Part shown: one piece after another, positions 32,431 to 40,979 of the stretch
Layout of the letters: each line of letters begins with the position of its first letter
Position numbering within the stretch: position 1 is the stretch's first letter
DNA from: Streptomyces brasiliensis
GTDB lineage: Bacteria > Actinomycetota > Actinomycetes > Streptomycetales > Streptomycetaceae
Direction: 5' to 3'
Assembly: GCF_014647875.1 (NCBI RefSeq)
Contig: NZ_BMQA01000024.1
Coordinates: 1-64,000 of the forward strand
Length of the DNA stretch: 64,000 nt
The notes under the pieces: model-generated
Seen by the model: only the letters and a program-made list of their open reading frames with translations
The model's database searches: none
What the model was told of the DNA's origin: nothing
Made by a program: the position numbers and the translations under genes

Positions 32431-34622
32431 GCGGAAGCCTCCTTCGCGAGGAGAGCCGCCGCGGCGGCCATGCGGGCGGGCTCGGTGAAGACGCGGATCC
32501 CTTGGTGGGCCAGCAGACGCATGCCGTCCTCCGCGAGGGCACGTGAGACCAGCCAGGAGACGAGTAGCGGCGGCCTGCCGGGGCCAGCCGCGTCGGCGAT
32601 CTCCTGGGCCACTCGGACAGCGTCGTCGCCGGTGATGCTGGTGAGGACCACGCAGACGACATCGACGCCGGGGTCGCCGGAGACCGCCTCGAGCACCGTG
32701 CGCAGGGTGCCGGGTGTGAAGGCGCCCTCGGCCGTGACGTCGAGCGGGTTGTCCACGTTCGCGAAGGAGGGGAGCACTCCCGCGAAGGCGGCCCGGGTCG
32801 CCTCACCGAACGTCGCGATCTTTAGGTCCTGCATGCTGATCAGGTCGGCGGTGGCGCTGCCCGCTCCCCCGGACGTGGTCACCACGGCGACCCGTCGGCC
32901 CGAGGGGCGAGGCGTGTGGCCGAGGACCCAGGCGACCTCCAGCAGCGCGGTCATCTCGGGCACCTGAAGGGCGCCCGCCCGCTCCAGCACGGCGCGGTAG
33001 GCGGTTTCGCTGCCGGCCAGTGCCCCGGAGTGGGACGCGACGGCGCGCCGCCCCGCGGCGGTCACACCGGTCTTGTACACGACCACCGGTACCTGTGTGG
33101 TCCGGGCCGTCTCGAGGGCCTGCTGGAAGCGGGGACCGTCGGCCACCCCTTCCAGGAACAGGGCGATGCAGGTCGTGCTGTCCAGGCCGGCGTAGTACGA
33201 CACGTAGTCGGCGACATCGAGCTGTGACTGGTTGCCGACGGTCACCCAGTCGCCGATGCCGTAGCCGTGGGCCAGTTCGTGCGAGACCAGGCTGCCGGCG
33301 ACGGCACCGCTCTGGGCGATCACACATGTTCCCGACGGGCGCAGGCCGAAGGTGTCGACCGCCTGGCTGAACGTGGCGGCCATCTGGTGATGGGAGCTGA
33401 CCACCCCGATCGTGTTGGGCCCGCACAGGAGCATGCCGGAACCGGTGACGGCATCGCGCAACTCGCGGTCCAGCGCGCTGCCCTCGGGGCCGCTCTCACC
33501 GAACCCGGAGGCGTAGACGATGGCGGCGGGAACCCCCAGCCGCACGCACTCGCGCACCGCCTCGACACTGGCGGCAGCCGGGAGAGCGATACAGGCGAGG
33601 TCGGGCACGACGGGCAGGGCGCTCAGTGAGGTGACGGCGGGAAGCCCGCCCACCTCGCCCCCCGCCGGGTTGACCGGGTGGATCGCGCCGGGGAATCCGT
33701 GGCGGCGCAGGGAGCGCAGCACACGCCCGCCGGGTTTGGCGGTGTCCCGTGAGGCGCCGATGACGGCGACACTGCGCGGCCGGGTCAACGGCCGCAGGTC
33801 GAGGGGCGCCCGGGGATGCCGGGCGGCTCCGGCAGCCGGGCGGGCAGCGAGTACGGCGCTCGCGTCGAGGGCGAGGCAGGTGCCGTCCGGCAGGATCCGC
33901 ACCGGGTTGAGGTCGAGGTCCGCGATCTCGGGCAGGGCCAGGGCCAGGTCGCCGACGGCTGCGACCAGCCGGCAGAACTGGGTGGTGTCCACGGCCTGCC
34001 GGCCCCGGTAGCCCGCCAGCAGTGGAGCGCAGGCCAGCGATCCCAGCAGGCGGGCGGCGTCGTTGGCCGACAGCGGCGCCACCGCGTGGGCCACGTCGCG
34101 AAACAGCTCGACGGTCACCCCGCCCATGCCCACGAGTACGACCGGACCGAACGTTTCGTCGCGGACCCAGCCCAGGAACATGTCGGTGCCGTCATCGGCC
34201 ATGGGCTGGACGACGATGGCCGGCCGGGTCAGCCCCAGCGCTCGGGTCCGGGCCGCAAGCCGCCCGTATGCGTCCCGGACCTGGGCGGCGGTGACGAGTC
34301 CCAGTTCCACCAGCCCGGCGTCGCTCTTGTGGATCACTTCGTCCGACAGCGCCTTGAGCACGACCGGGCCGGCGAGGACCGCGGCGATGGCTGCGGCTTC
34401 GTCGGCTGAGTCGGCCGTCCGTGAAGGCACGAAGGGGAGTCCGAGCGGCGCGAGCAGGGCCCGGCTGGTCGCTTCGCCCAGGGCCGTGCCCGGCTGGTAC
34501 GCCGTGAGCGCGCGCCGTACCCGGGCGATCGCTTCGGCGCCGGTCGCCGGGGCGGCGAACGCACTGTCCACGGTCGCCGTGCTCAGGCCGGTGGCGCCGA
34601 GCGGCGTGGAGGTGTCGGTCAT
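32427..34622 (-). CDS. NDP-forming acyl-CoA synthetase, ATP-grasp domain first
   Basis: Activates a carboxylic acid to its CoA ester with ATP. The 731-residue protein carries the ATP-grasp domain at the N-terminus (about 30-240: VVLKALSDEVIHKSDAGLVELG, LVGMGGVTVELFRDV), then a CoA-binding Rossmann domain (about 260-390: SVAVIGASRDTAKPGGRV) and ligase domains with the phosphorylated His in VASHSGALAGSETAY. The usual order is reversed, so it is a permuted member. FerA, the feruloyl-CoA synthetase of sphingomonads, belongs to this superfamily. The ATG at 34622 is set by the ATGA overlap with the dehydrogenase; the frame stays open upstream but only as a shadow. Confidence 0.88.
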   Translation of the reverse strand: MTDTSTPLGATGLSTATVDSAFAAPATGAEAIARVRRALTAYQPGTALGEATSRALLAPLGLPFVPSRTADSADEAAAIAAVLAGPVVLKALSDEVIHKSDAGLVELGLVTAAQVRDAYGRLAARTRALGLTRPAIVVQPMADDGTDMFLGWVRDETFGPVVLVGMGGVTVELFRDVAHAVAPLSANDAARLLGSLACAPLLAGYRGRQAVDTTQFCRLVAAVGDLALALPEIADLDLNPVRILPDGTCLALDASAVLAARPAAGAARHPRAPLDLRPLTRPRSVAVIGASRDTAKPGGRVLRSLRRHGFPGAIHPVNPAGGEVGGLPAVTSLSALPVVPDLACIALPAAASVEAVRECVRLGVPAAIVYASGFGESGPEGSALDRELRDAVTGSGMLLCGPNTIGVVSSHHQMAATFSQAVDTFGLRPSGTCVIAQSGAVAGSLVSHELAHGYGIGDWVTVGNQSQLDVADYVSYYAGLDSTTCIALFLEGVADGPRFQQALETARTTQVPVVVYKTGVTAAGRRAVASHSGALAGSETAYRAVLERAGALQVPEMTALLEVAWVLGHTPRPSGRRVAVVTTSGGAGSATADLISMQDLKIATFGEATRAAFAGVLPSFANVDNPLDVTAEGAFTPGTLRTVLEAVSGDPGVDVVCVVLTSITGDDAVRVAQEIADAAGPGRPPLLVSWLVSRALAEDGMRLLAHQGIRVFTEPARMAAAAALLAKEASA

Positions 34623-35800
34623 GGCCGGCTCTCCCGCCCTCCGGTGGCGAACGCGTTGCGTGCGATCAGGAGCCGGTGGATGTCGTTGACGCCCTCGACG
34701 ATCTGGAACACCTTCGCGTCGCGGTAGGCGCGCGCCACGCCGTAGTCCTCCGAGACGCCGTACGCTCCGTGGATCTGCACCGCCTCGGTGGCGGCCGCCT
34801 GGGCGGTGTCGCTGGCGTACAGCTTGGCCATGCTCGCCTCGATGCGGGCTCGCTCGCCGCGCTGCATGGCCACCGCGCACTGCTCCGTCAGCAGGCGTGC
34901 CGCCTGGACGGACACCGCCATGTCGGCGATCTTCTGCTGGACCATCTGGAAGTCGCTGATCGGCCGGCCGAAGACGACGCGTTCCTCGGCGTAGCGCACG
35001 GAGGCTTCCAGGCACGACTGGGCCAGTCCCACCGCCCGCGAGGCGACCGACAGCCGGCCCCGCTCGACGGCGTTCATGGCGACCGAGAAGCCCTGGCCCT
35101 CCTCGCCCAGCAGGGCGTCCGGCTCCAGTTCGACCTCGTCGAACGTGAGGTCGCCCGAGCACAGGGGACGGAAGCCCAGTTTGTTGTGCACCGGGTTCTT
35201 CAGCACGCCGGGGGTGTCGGCGGGGACGATGAACGCCGACAGGCCACCCCGGCCCAAAGAGGGGTCCTTCGTCGCGAAGGTCACGAAGAAGGAGGCCCGG
35301 TCGAGGTTGGTGATCCAGGCCTTCGCGCCGCGCAGCACGAACCCTGTGCCGGTGCGTTCGTAGCGGGTCTGGGTGCCGGCGACGTCGCTGCCGGAGCGAG
35401 GCTCGGTGACACCGGCACCGCCGAAGATCCTGCCCTCGGCGAGCGGGACCAGCCAGCGTTTCTTCTGGTCGTCGGTCCCGAAGGTCAGCAGGCCGCTGCC
35501 GACCAGAGCCGAGGGCATGCTCATCAGCACGCCCAGGCAGTGGTCGACCCGGGAGATCTCCTCGATCATCCGCGCGAAGGTGACGTGGTCCAGGCCCAGT
35601 CCGCCCCACTCCAGCGGTACCACCCCGCCGAAGAAGCCGAGTTGGGCCATCTCCGTCAGCAGGTCGTCCGGGATCTTCTCCGCGGCGTCGTACTCCTGGA
35701 CTCGCGGCGCGACGCGTTCCTGGGCGAACGTGCGGACCAGGCGCAGGAATTCTTCTCGCTCCGCCGGTGCGGGAGCCGCCTCGAGCAGGTCCTTCGTCAT
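34619..35800 (-). CDS. Acyl-CoA dehydrogenase
   Basis: FAD enzyme that introduces a double bond next to the thioester. The 393-residue protein has the N-terminal helical domain, the FAD/substrate blocks GGAGVTEPRSGSDVAGTQT and KAWITNLDRASFFV, GFRPLCSGDLTFDEVELEPD, and FGRPISDFQMVQQKIADM. The catalytic Glu is retained in IVEGVNDIHRLLIAR. All are standard for the family. It overlaps both neighbours by four bases. With the CoA ligase upstream in the pathway it could shorten or desaturate an aromatic or alicyclic side chain. Confidence 0.92.
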   Translation of the reverse strand: MTKDLLEAAPAPAEREEFLRLVRTFAQERVAPRVQEYDAAEKIPDDLLTEMAQLGFFGGVVPLEWGGLGLDHVTFARMIEEISRVDHCLGVLMSMPSALVGSGLLTFGTDDQKKRWLVPLAEGRIFGGAGVTEPRSGSDVAGTQTRYERTGTGFVLRGAKAWITNLDRASFFVTFATKDPSLGRGGLSAFIVPADTPGVLKNPVHNKLGFRPLCSGDLTFDEVELEPDALLGEEGQGFSVAMNAVERGRLSVASRAVGLAQSCLEASVRYAEERVVFGRPISDFQMVQQKIADMAVSVQAARLLTEQCAVAMQRGERARIEASMAKLYASDTAQAAATEAVQIHGAYGVSEDYGVARAYRDAKVFQIVEGVNDIHRLLIARNAFATGGRESRP

Positions 35801-36873
35801 CGCGCCGTCTCCGCGGCTTCGAGGTTCTTGCGGAGGCGGGGGAAGATGTCCAGCGCCGTGTCGCCCAGCATCAGATCGAGGTCGGCGGCCGTGTTGTTCG
35901 CGTTGCCGCGCAGGACGGCCGTGATGTCGTCGGCCCAGCCCTCGGCGGGCGTCTTCTTGTGGGAGCCGTCGCCGGGGCGTTCCGTGCCCAGCACCACGCG
36001 GTCGCTGCCCACTGCCTTGACCAGCAGGTCCAGGGCCTCTTCGGTGTACAGGCAGGTGTCGAAGTACAGCCGGCGGACGGCCTCGTCGAAGGTGCCGCCG
36101 CGGCCGGTGCCCTCCCAGTAGGTGCCGCGGAAGCGCCCCACCTGGTAGGGGATGGATCCGCCGCCGTGCGGGACGATGACCTTGAGGTCGGGGAAGGTCT
36201 CGAAGACGTCGGACTGCACCAGCGACATCACCGCGATGGATTCCTCGTTGATGAAGTGCAGGCTCTGGTTCTCGCGGATGGAGACGCAGCCGGCCGAGTG
36301 CACCAGCAGCGGCATCTCGTAGGCCACGAGCTTCTCGTACAGCGGGTACCAGTACTCGTCGCCCAGGCCCGGGACGTCCATGGGAGCCCGGCCCTCGCTG
36401 GGGTCGGGGTTCAACAGGACGCCGACGAAGCCGAGTTCGTTGGCGCACCGGTCCAGTTCGTCGAAGACGACATCGACGGGTTCGTTCCACACCACGGGCA
36501 GGTTGGCGATGCCCTGCAGCCGGTTCGGGTAGAACTGCACCTGGGTCGCGATGGCGTCGTTGACGGTCTGGGCCCACCAGTGGACGATGCGGGCCGGCTT
36601 CTCGGAGTGCATCAGGCTGTAGGGCCTGGCCGAGACGAGCTGCACGTCCGTGCCGACCCGGTCGAGCCAGGCGATGTGCTCCTCGGCGAAGTGCTTGAGC
36701 TCCTCGGGCGGGATGACACCGGTGCGGCCGTGGCTCATTCCCTCGCGTTCCTCGGAGAAGCCCTTCAGCCGGCGGCCGTAGTGGCCGCGGGTGCCGATGA
36801 GGAACTCCCGGTAGCTGTAGAGCTCGGAGGGCGCCACGATGTGGCCGTGTACGTCGACGATCTTGCGCGGCAT
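35797..36873 (-). CDS. Amidohydrolase-family hydratase, LigJ-like (copy 2)
   Basis: A 358-residue paralog of the gene at 26568. It keeps the metal motif DVHGHIVAPSELYSYREFLI, VQLVSARPYSLMHSEKPARIVHWW, LNPDPSEG, LGDEYWYPLYEKL and VPHGGGSIPYQVGRFR. It has an extra segment near 40-65 absent from copy 1. Both look like LigJ more than like the decarboxylase branch. The ATG at 36873 follows AAGGAG. Two hydratases in one operon suggest either two parallel substrates or a split of hydratase and hydrolase or decarboxylase roles. Confidence 0.8.
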   Translation of the reverse strand: MPRKIVDVHGHIVAPSELYSYREFLIGTRGHYGRRLKGFSEEREGMSHGRTGVIPPEELKHFAEEHIAWLDRVGTDVQLVSARPYSLMHSEKPARIVHWWAQTVNDAIATQVQFYPNRLQGIANLPVVWNEPVDVVFDELDRCANELGFVGVLLNPDPSEGRAPMDVPGLGDEYWYPLYEKLVAYEMPLLVHSAGCVSIRENQSLHFINEESIAVMSLVQSDVFETFPDLKVIVPHGGGSIPYQVGRFRGTYWEGTGRGGTFDEAVRRLYFDTCLYTEEALDLLVKAVGSDRVVLGTERPGDGSHKKTPAEGWADDITAVLRGNANNTAADLDLMLGDTALDIFPRLRKNLEAAETAR

Positions 36874-36909
36874 GGCAAGTGCTCCTTGGAAGCGGTGTGA
36901 CGAGGTGGG

Positions 36910-37902
36910 TCAGGGATGAGGTGTGGCGGCGCCGTCCGGCGGCGCGGTGTGTTCCACGTGGGACAGAACGTCGGAGCTGAACCACGCCATCGCCTCGGTC
37001 AGGGCTGCCTGGCTGGGGCTGGGCAGGTCCACGATGAAGTCGGTGGCACCGGCCAGGCGCCAGCGTTTCAACAGCTGGAGGCAGGCTTGTGCGGCCCGTG
37101 CTCCGGGGGTGGTGCGCGGTGGAGCGGGTTCGCCGCGCGGGGCGCGGCCGCCGAGCGGGGCGATGGGGACGACGACCCTGAAGCCGGGCGGCAGGCCGCC
37201 CCGGTGCTGGGCCGCCCGCGCGAGGAAGCCGGCGACCTGGTCCGGGGTGAGCGCCCAGGGTGTCCAGGCGTCGCCCAGGTCCAGTGCCCGTCGCAGACCG
37301 ACGAAGCGGTCACCGCCGACCCACACGGGGGGCCGAGGCCGCTGGACCGGCCGCGGCCGGCAGACGAGCCCGTCCATCTCGACGAAACGGCTCTGCTGGC
37401 TCGCGGGTTGTCCGCTCCACAGCTTGAGCACCGCCTGGAGGTACTCGTCGGCGACCGCTCCCCGCTCGGCGAACCGGACGCGGGCAGCCTGTGCCTCGTA
37501 CGGGCGCCTGCCGACACCGAAACCGGCGATGATCCGGCCGTCCGAGAGCACATCGAGGGTGGCGAAGGCCTTCGCGGTGATCAGCGGGCTGCGCAGGGGG
37601 AGTTGGTAGACATGAGTGGCGAACCGCAGCCGCCGGGTACGGGCGGCCAGGAAGCCGATGGTGGCGACGGGGTCGAAGAAGCGGGCGCTGCCGTAGTAGG
37701 CGCTCTCGTCCTCGGCCAGGGCCGCGTGGTCGCCGACGGTGACGAAGTCGAAGCCCAGCGCCTCGGCCGAGACTGCCACGCTCGCCAGTTCGTCGGGGCC
37801 CGCGATGTCTTCCCAGGCCTGGAGGTTGATGGGCTGGACTATGGGAGTGAACAGGCCGAAGGTGACACCGGCGGCCGGGGTGGGTGTTCCTGACTGCGGC
37901 AT
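36910..37902 (-). CDS. LLM-class flavin-dependent oxidoreductase
   Basis: A luciferase-like monooxygenase or F420-dependent enzyme of 330 residues. Family blocks are TFGLFTPIVQP, AEALGFDFVTVGDHAAL, LRFATHVYQLPLRSPLITAKAFATLDVLSDGRIIAGFGVG and RPRPPVWVGGDR. The TIM-barrel core is complete. It probably uses reduced FMN or F420; sequence alone does not decide. The gap to the next gene is 36 bases and to the small Cys/His gene 70 bases, all in the same direction. A longer upstream frame to 38091 is rejected because it covers the small gene. Confidence 0.85.
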   Translation of the reverse strand: MPQSGTPTPAAGVTFGLFTPIVQPINLQAWEDIAGPDELASVAVSAEALGFDFVTVGDHAALAEDESAYYGSARFFDPVATIGFLAARTRRLRFATHVYQLPLRSPLITAKAFATLDVLSDGRIIAGFGVGRRPYEAQAARVRFAERGAVADEYLQAVLKLWSGQPASQQSRFVEMDGLVCRPRPVQRPRPPVWVGGDRFVGLRRALDLGDAWTPWALTPDQVAGFLARAAQHRGGLPPGFRVVVPIAPLGGRAPRGEPAPPRTTPGARAAQACLQLLKRWRLAGATDFIVDLPSPSQAALTEAMAWFSSDVLSHVEHTAPPDGAATPHP

Positions 37903-37972
37903 GTGGTGGTTCTCATTACGGGAACGGAGGCTTGGGTGGACCGCACTCTTCGCGGCGCGGTCCACCGCTGCT

Positions 37973-38203
37973 TCAGTTGACGAGGACCCTGATGGTGTGG
38001 CCGGTGGCGCACAGGTGCCGGACGGCTTCCTCGTGGGTCCGTTCGCCGAGCGCGGCCGTCCAGCCGCATCCCGGCGCACGGCACTTGGCATCGGGCAGCC
38101 ACTCTCCGCAGACCCCGCAGATGCCGCCGATGTCCTCGTGCCGGCCGCTGCCGCAGGAGACGGCTTGGTCCGTGGGCGAGCTCAGATCGCTGTGCCGTTC
38201 CAC
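37973..38203 (-). CDS. Small Cys/His-rich protein, probable zinc binder
   Basis: A 76-residue protein starting at a GTG seven bases after the Rieske oxygenase stop. It has CGVC (about 29-32), then CRAPGC (about 41-46) followed by HEEAVRHLCATGH, a spacing that resembles one zinc ribbon plus a C2H2-like finger. No family is recognised. Its place directly after the oxygenase subunit suggests an assembly, electron-transfer or regulatory helper, but that is inference only. The ribosome site is weak, so it may depend on coupling to the oxygenase gene. Confidence 0.55.
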   Translation of the reverse strand: MERHSDLSSPTDQAVSCGSGRHEDIGGICGVCGEWLPDAKCRAPGCGWTAALGERTHEEAVRHLCATGHTIRVLVN

Positions 38204-38210
38204 GGTCGGC

Positions 38211-39485
38211 TCAACCGGCCTTGTGCAGTGCGGACTCGATGCGGTCGGACAGGGTGGTCAGGCGCCGGCTGTAGAGCGCCTGTGTCCTGAGGAAGGAGGC
38301 CATCGGGTTGCCTCCGCCACCGCCGATGCCGAGTTCCTTCTGCTCCTGCGGAAGCTCGATGACGTCCTTGGCTTCCTCGGCGGCGACGACGTTCATCAGC
38401 TGTCCGCCGGATTCCAGGGCCTCCAGCTGACTGCGCAGCAGGTTGCGGTACAGCGCGATGCCCTGGTCGGAGGAGCTCAGATGCTCGTCGTCACGCGTGG
38501 TCAGTGGGCCCTGTGTCACCCACACCATGGCGTCCTGCGAGTCGATGGTGTCCATCAGGAAGGAGCCGTCCGGTCCCTGCAGGGTGACCTCGTAGGTGTC
38601 AGGCAGGTGGCGGATGTCGTCGACGAAGCCGGAGTACTCCTCCGGCACGTCGTACCAGCAGTACCAGAAGTGCAGCGTGTGCGTGTCGTCCATGGGCACC
38701 CGGATCTGGAAGGAGCTCAGGCCGTAGCCGCCGACCTTGAGGACATTGGGGAAGACCACGGGGTGGCCGATCCTCCAGTCCTCGTCCTCCTCGGTCTGTC
38801 CCTCGCGCAGGCGTCTTTTGATGATGCCGTAGTCGACGAGATCGAAACCGATCTTGATGTGGTGCCCGGCCAGGACGGTGGGTTCCTTGCCCTCGCGTTC
38901 CAGGTGGTAGTTGAACAGCCGGCCGTGCAGCCACTCGACGTGCGTCGGGTCGAAGGAGTTCTCCATGATCTGGAGCCAGTTGCACGGGATGACCGCGTAG
39001 CCGATGTCCCGGAAGCGGGTCGGCCCTTCCCCCAGGGTGAACAGGTCCAGCCGGGGAAGAGCCGGTGCCGGCCCCTTGCCGAGGTAGGCGAAGACCAGGC
39101 CGCCCAGAGGCTGGACGGGGTAACTGGTGATCTTCGCCCGGGACTTCAGCTGGGGGGAGTCGGGTGTCTGGTTGGGCTGTTCGAGACATTCGCCCTGCGG
39201 CGAGAACAGCCAGCCGTGATAGGGGCAGCGCAGTCCGTCACCGTCCGGGAAGCCGTAGCCGAGAGAGGCACCGCGGTGCGGACACCTCTCCCTCACCAGG
39301 CCCAGCTCGCCGGAATCCGAGCGGTACAGCACGAGGTCCTCGCCGAGAACACGCACCCGCTTGACGGGATTGTCGGCCAGTTCTGATTCGGTCGCGACGG
39401 GAAGCCAGTGCCGGCGATAGAGCTCGCCCGCGGGGGTTCCGGCGCCGACGCGGCTGAAACGTTCGTTTACGTCAGAGCGCAGCAT
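38211..39485 (-). CDS. Rieske non-haem iron oxygenase, phthalate 4,5-dioxygenase-like
   Basis: Terminal oxygenase that hydroxylates or O-demethylates an aromatic acid. The 424-residue protein has the Rieske centre C68-x-H70 and C87-x2-H90 (CPHRGASLGYG, CPYHGWLF). The mononuclear iron site is ENSFDPTHVEWLH, with bridging Asp 179 and His 182 and 187. The N-terminus (FSRVGAGTPAGELYRRHWLPVA) is typical of the single-component phthalate dioxygenase group, which includes LigX-type demethylases. Electrons should come from the VanB-like reductase at 24032. It is the first gene of the 13-gene operon, with a 19-bp regulon element 80-100 bases upstream. Confidence 0.9.
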   Translation of the reverse strand: MLRSDVNERFSRVGAGTPAGELYRRHWLPVATESELADNPVKRVRVLGEDLVLYRSDSGELGLVRERCPHRGASLGYGFPDGDGLRCPYHGWLFSPQGECLEQPNQTPDSPQLKSRAKITSYPVQPLGGLVFAYLGKGPAPALPRLDLFTLGEGPTRFRDIGYAVIPCNWLQIMENSFDPTHVEWLHGRLFNYHLEREGKEPTVLAGHHIKIGFDLVDYGIIKRRLREGQTEEDEDWRIGHPVVFPNVLKVGGYGLSSFQIRVPMDDTHTLHFWYCWYDVPEEYSGFVDDIRHLPDTYEVTLQGPDGSFLMDTIDSQDAMVWVTQGPLTTRDDEHLSSSDQGIALYRNLLRSQLEALESGGQLMNVVAAEEAKDVIELPQEQKELGIGGGGGNPMASFLRTQALYSRRLTTLSDRIESALHKAG

Positions 39486-39565
39486 TGCGTCCTCGTATCT
39501 CTTGACGCCCCTGCGGCCTCATCGCCGCCGGGGCCAGCGGCTCACTCACTACGCGGATCGCTATT

Positions 39566-39584
39566 AGGGTAATCATAGGAGCAA
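39566..39584. promoter_or_regulatory. 19-bp regulon element, copy 3 (catabolic operon)
   Basis: AGGGTAATCATAGGAGCAA lies 81-99 bases upstream of the Rieske oxygenase start and 48 bases beyond the stop of the upstream gene. It is identical, on the opposite strand, to the copy before the thiolase. Confidence 0.8.
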
Positions 39585-39631
39585 TGCGGGAGGTGTCAAC
39601 CCTCATGCTCGGTGCGGCAGTACTGACCGGC

Positions 39632-40495
39632 TCAGGTGCCGGGTTCGGTGGTGGCGCGCTCGATGTCGTAGAGCTCCTCGAAGCCGGCGAGGTGCTGCAG
39701 AGACTCGTAGACCTCGAACGCCTCGGCCACCGAGCGCCCGCTGGGCCGTCCGGTGCGCTGGCGCTCGTACGCCTCCCGCAGGGCACTGAACGCGGCGGTG
39801 TGGCCGGTCACGGGGTCGATGACCAGCGCGTAGCCGAGCTGTGCCCACTCCTCGGGGGTGTGCAGGTCGAACGAGGTCAAGGTGGCGACCGGACCCGGCA
39901 GGCGGCGCGGCGCCTCGGCGAGCTGCTCGGGATTCTGCGTCAGCAGCATGACCGCGTCGGCGCCCGCCTCGAAGTAGGCCTCGCAGCGCTGCAGTGCGGC
40001 GTCGAAGCTCTCGTTCTGCACCGCGCCGGTGCGGGCGATCAGGAGCAGGTCCGGATCGCGCCGCGCTCCCACCGCGGCCTTGATCTTGCCCGTCATCACC
40101 TCCGTCGGCACGAGGTGCTCCACGTGCCGGTGGTGACTGACACGTTTGGGCGCGACCTGGTCCTCCAGTTCGATGGCATGTGCCCCGGCGTTCTCCAGCT
40201 CCCAGACCGTGCGCGCCACATGCACCGCGTCACCGAATCCCACTCCGCCGTCCACCACCAGCGGCAGAGCGGAGCGCCGGCGCACCGCGGCGGCGGCCTG
40301 CGCGAGTTCGGTGATCGTCAGGAGGGCCTCCGAAACCGCCAGCGCATAGCCAAGGCCGCCTCCGTCCAGGTAGCCGCCGTCGAAGCCCAGCTGCTCGCAC
40401 AGGCGTGCCGTCAGGGCGTCCGGGCAGTAAGGAACCATCAGAGGCCCCTCGTTCTCCACACGGCGCCGGAAGTCGGCGCGCGCCAAGTCGTTCAT
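39632..40495 (-). CDS. Isocitrate lyase/PEP mutase superfamily enzyme
   Basis: A 287-residue TIM-barrel enzyme of the ICL/PEPM type. It shows the metal-site block LPLVVDGGVGFGDAVHVARTVWELENAGAHAIELEDQVAPKR, LLIARTGAV, and a long C-terminal helical part. The usual catalytic KKCGH loop of isocitrate lyases is not evident; the corresponding text is APKRVSHHR. Members include 2-methylisocitrate lyase, oxaloacetate decarboxylase and carboxyphosphonoenolpyruvate mutases. Removal of the oxaloacetate made by an aldolase step would suit this cluster. It is transcribed toward the Rieske operon but separated from it by the 19-bp element, so it may have its own promoter. Confidence 0.8.
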   Translation of the reverse strand: MNDLARADFRRRVENEGPLMVPYCPDALTARLCEQLGFDGGYLDGGGLGYALAVSEALLTITELAQAAAAVRRRSALPLVVDGGVGFGDAVHVARTVWELENAGAHAIELEDQVAPKRVSHHRHVEHLVPTEVMTGKIKAAVGARRDPDLLLIARTGAVQNESFDAALQRCEAYFEAGADAVMLLTQNPEQLAEAPRRLPGPVATLTSFDLHTPEEWAQLGYALVIDPVTGHTAAFSALREAYERQRTGRPSGRSVAEAFEVYESLQHLAGFEELYDIERATTEPGT

Positions 40496-40932
40496 ATTTC
40501 GCCCAACCTTCGTACAGGGGCCCACGCAGCCCGTGCCGTCGTTTCAGGTGTGCGACGGAGCGGGATACGTGTGACCCGACCTCAGATGGCCCGCCAATCG
40601 GATGGGCCTATGCCCGTGGGTGGTTCCTACGGCCTGCCTTCGTCCCCGTCGCTGCCCCGGGCACGCCGAAATGGCGTCGATGGTCCGGAAAAGGGGAGCC
40701 GGCAGGGCACTGGTCACGGAGACGCCGAGGACATGCGGTGCGCCTCGTGGGGGCGTGTTTGCCGTCCGGCACCAGACCAGTCGGGACTGCCCTGGAGAGC
40801 TGATGTACAACTGCTCTGCCGCGCCGGCGCGGGACGTGAGGTCGTCAGCCACGCGACGAGGGTGTTGCAGGGGGACGCGGGGGCTCCTCCTTTCGCGCCT
40901 GAAGGGGGCACGCAGACACCCCAACCCGGAAC
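40496..40932. other. Intergenic stretch, no gene seen
   Basis: About 440 bases upstream of both the lyase gene and tetR. It must hold the lyase promoter. No protein-like frame or strong repeat was found before the TetR operator. Confidence 0.45.
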
Positions 40933-40948
40933 GTCTACGACCGTAGAC
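40933..40948. promoter_or_regulatory. TetR operator, copy 1 (tetR promoter)
   Basis: GTCTACGACCGTAGAC is a perfect 7+2+7 palindrome 32 bases before the tetR ATG, where an autoregulator would bind. Related 16-mers occur at 46966 and 50318. Confidence 0.7.
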
Positions 40949-40979
40949 TCGTTTTTTGCGTTTGACTACACTGCGGGCC

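Noticed and set aside
32427-35609. Extension of the CoA ligase to 1060 residues
   Set aside because: The extra N-terminal part lies over the acyl-CoA dehydrogenase gene; the ATGA overlap at 34622 gives the natural start.
34676-36121. A plus-strand open frame of 481 codons over the acyl-CoA dehydrogenase
   Set aside because: It is a shadow of the dehydrogenase and LigJ-like genes on the other strand, with no recognisable protein pattern.
40602-40946. A plus-strand frame upstream of tetR
   Set aside because: No ribosome site or recognisable domain, and it runs into the TetR operator.
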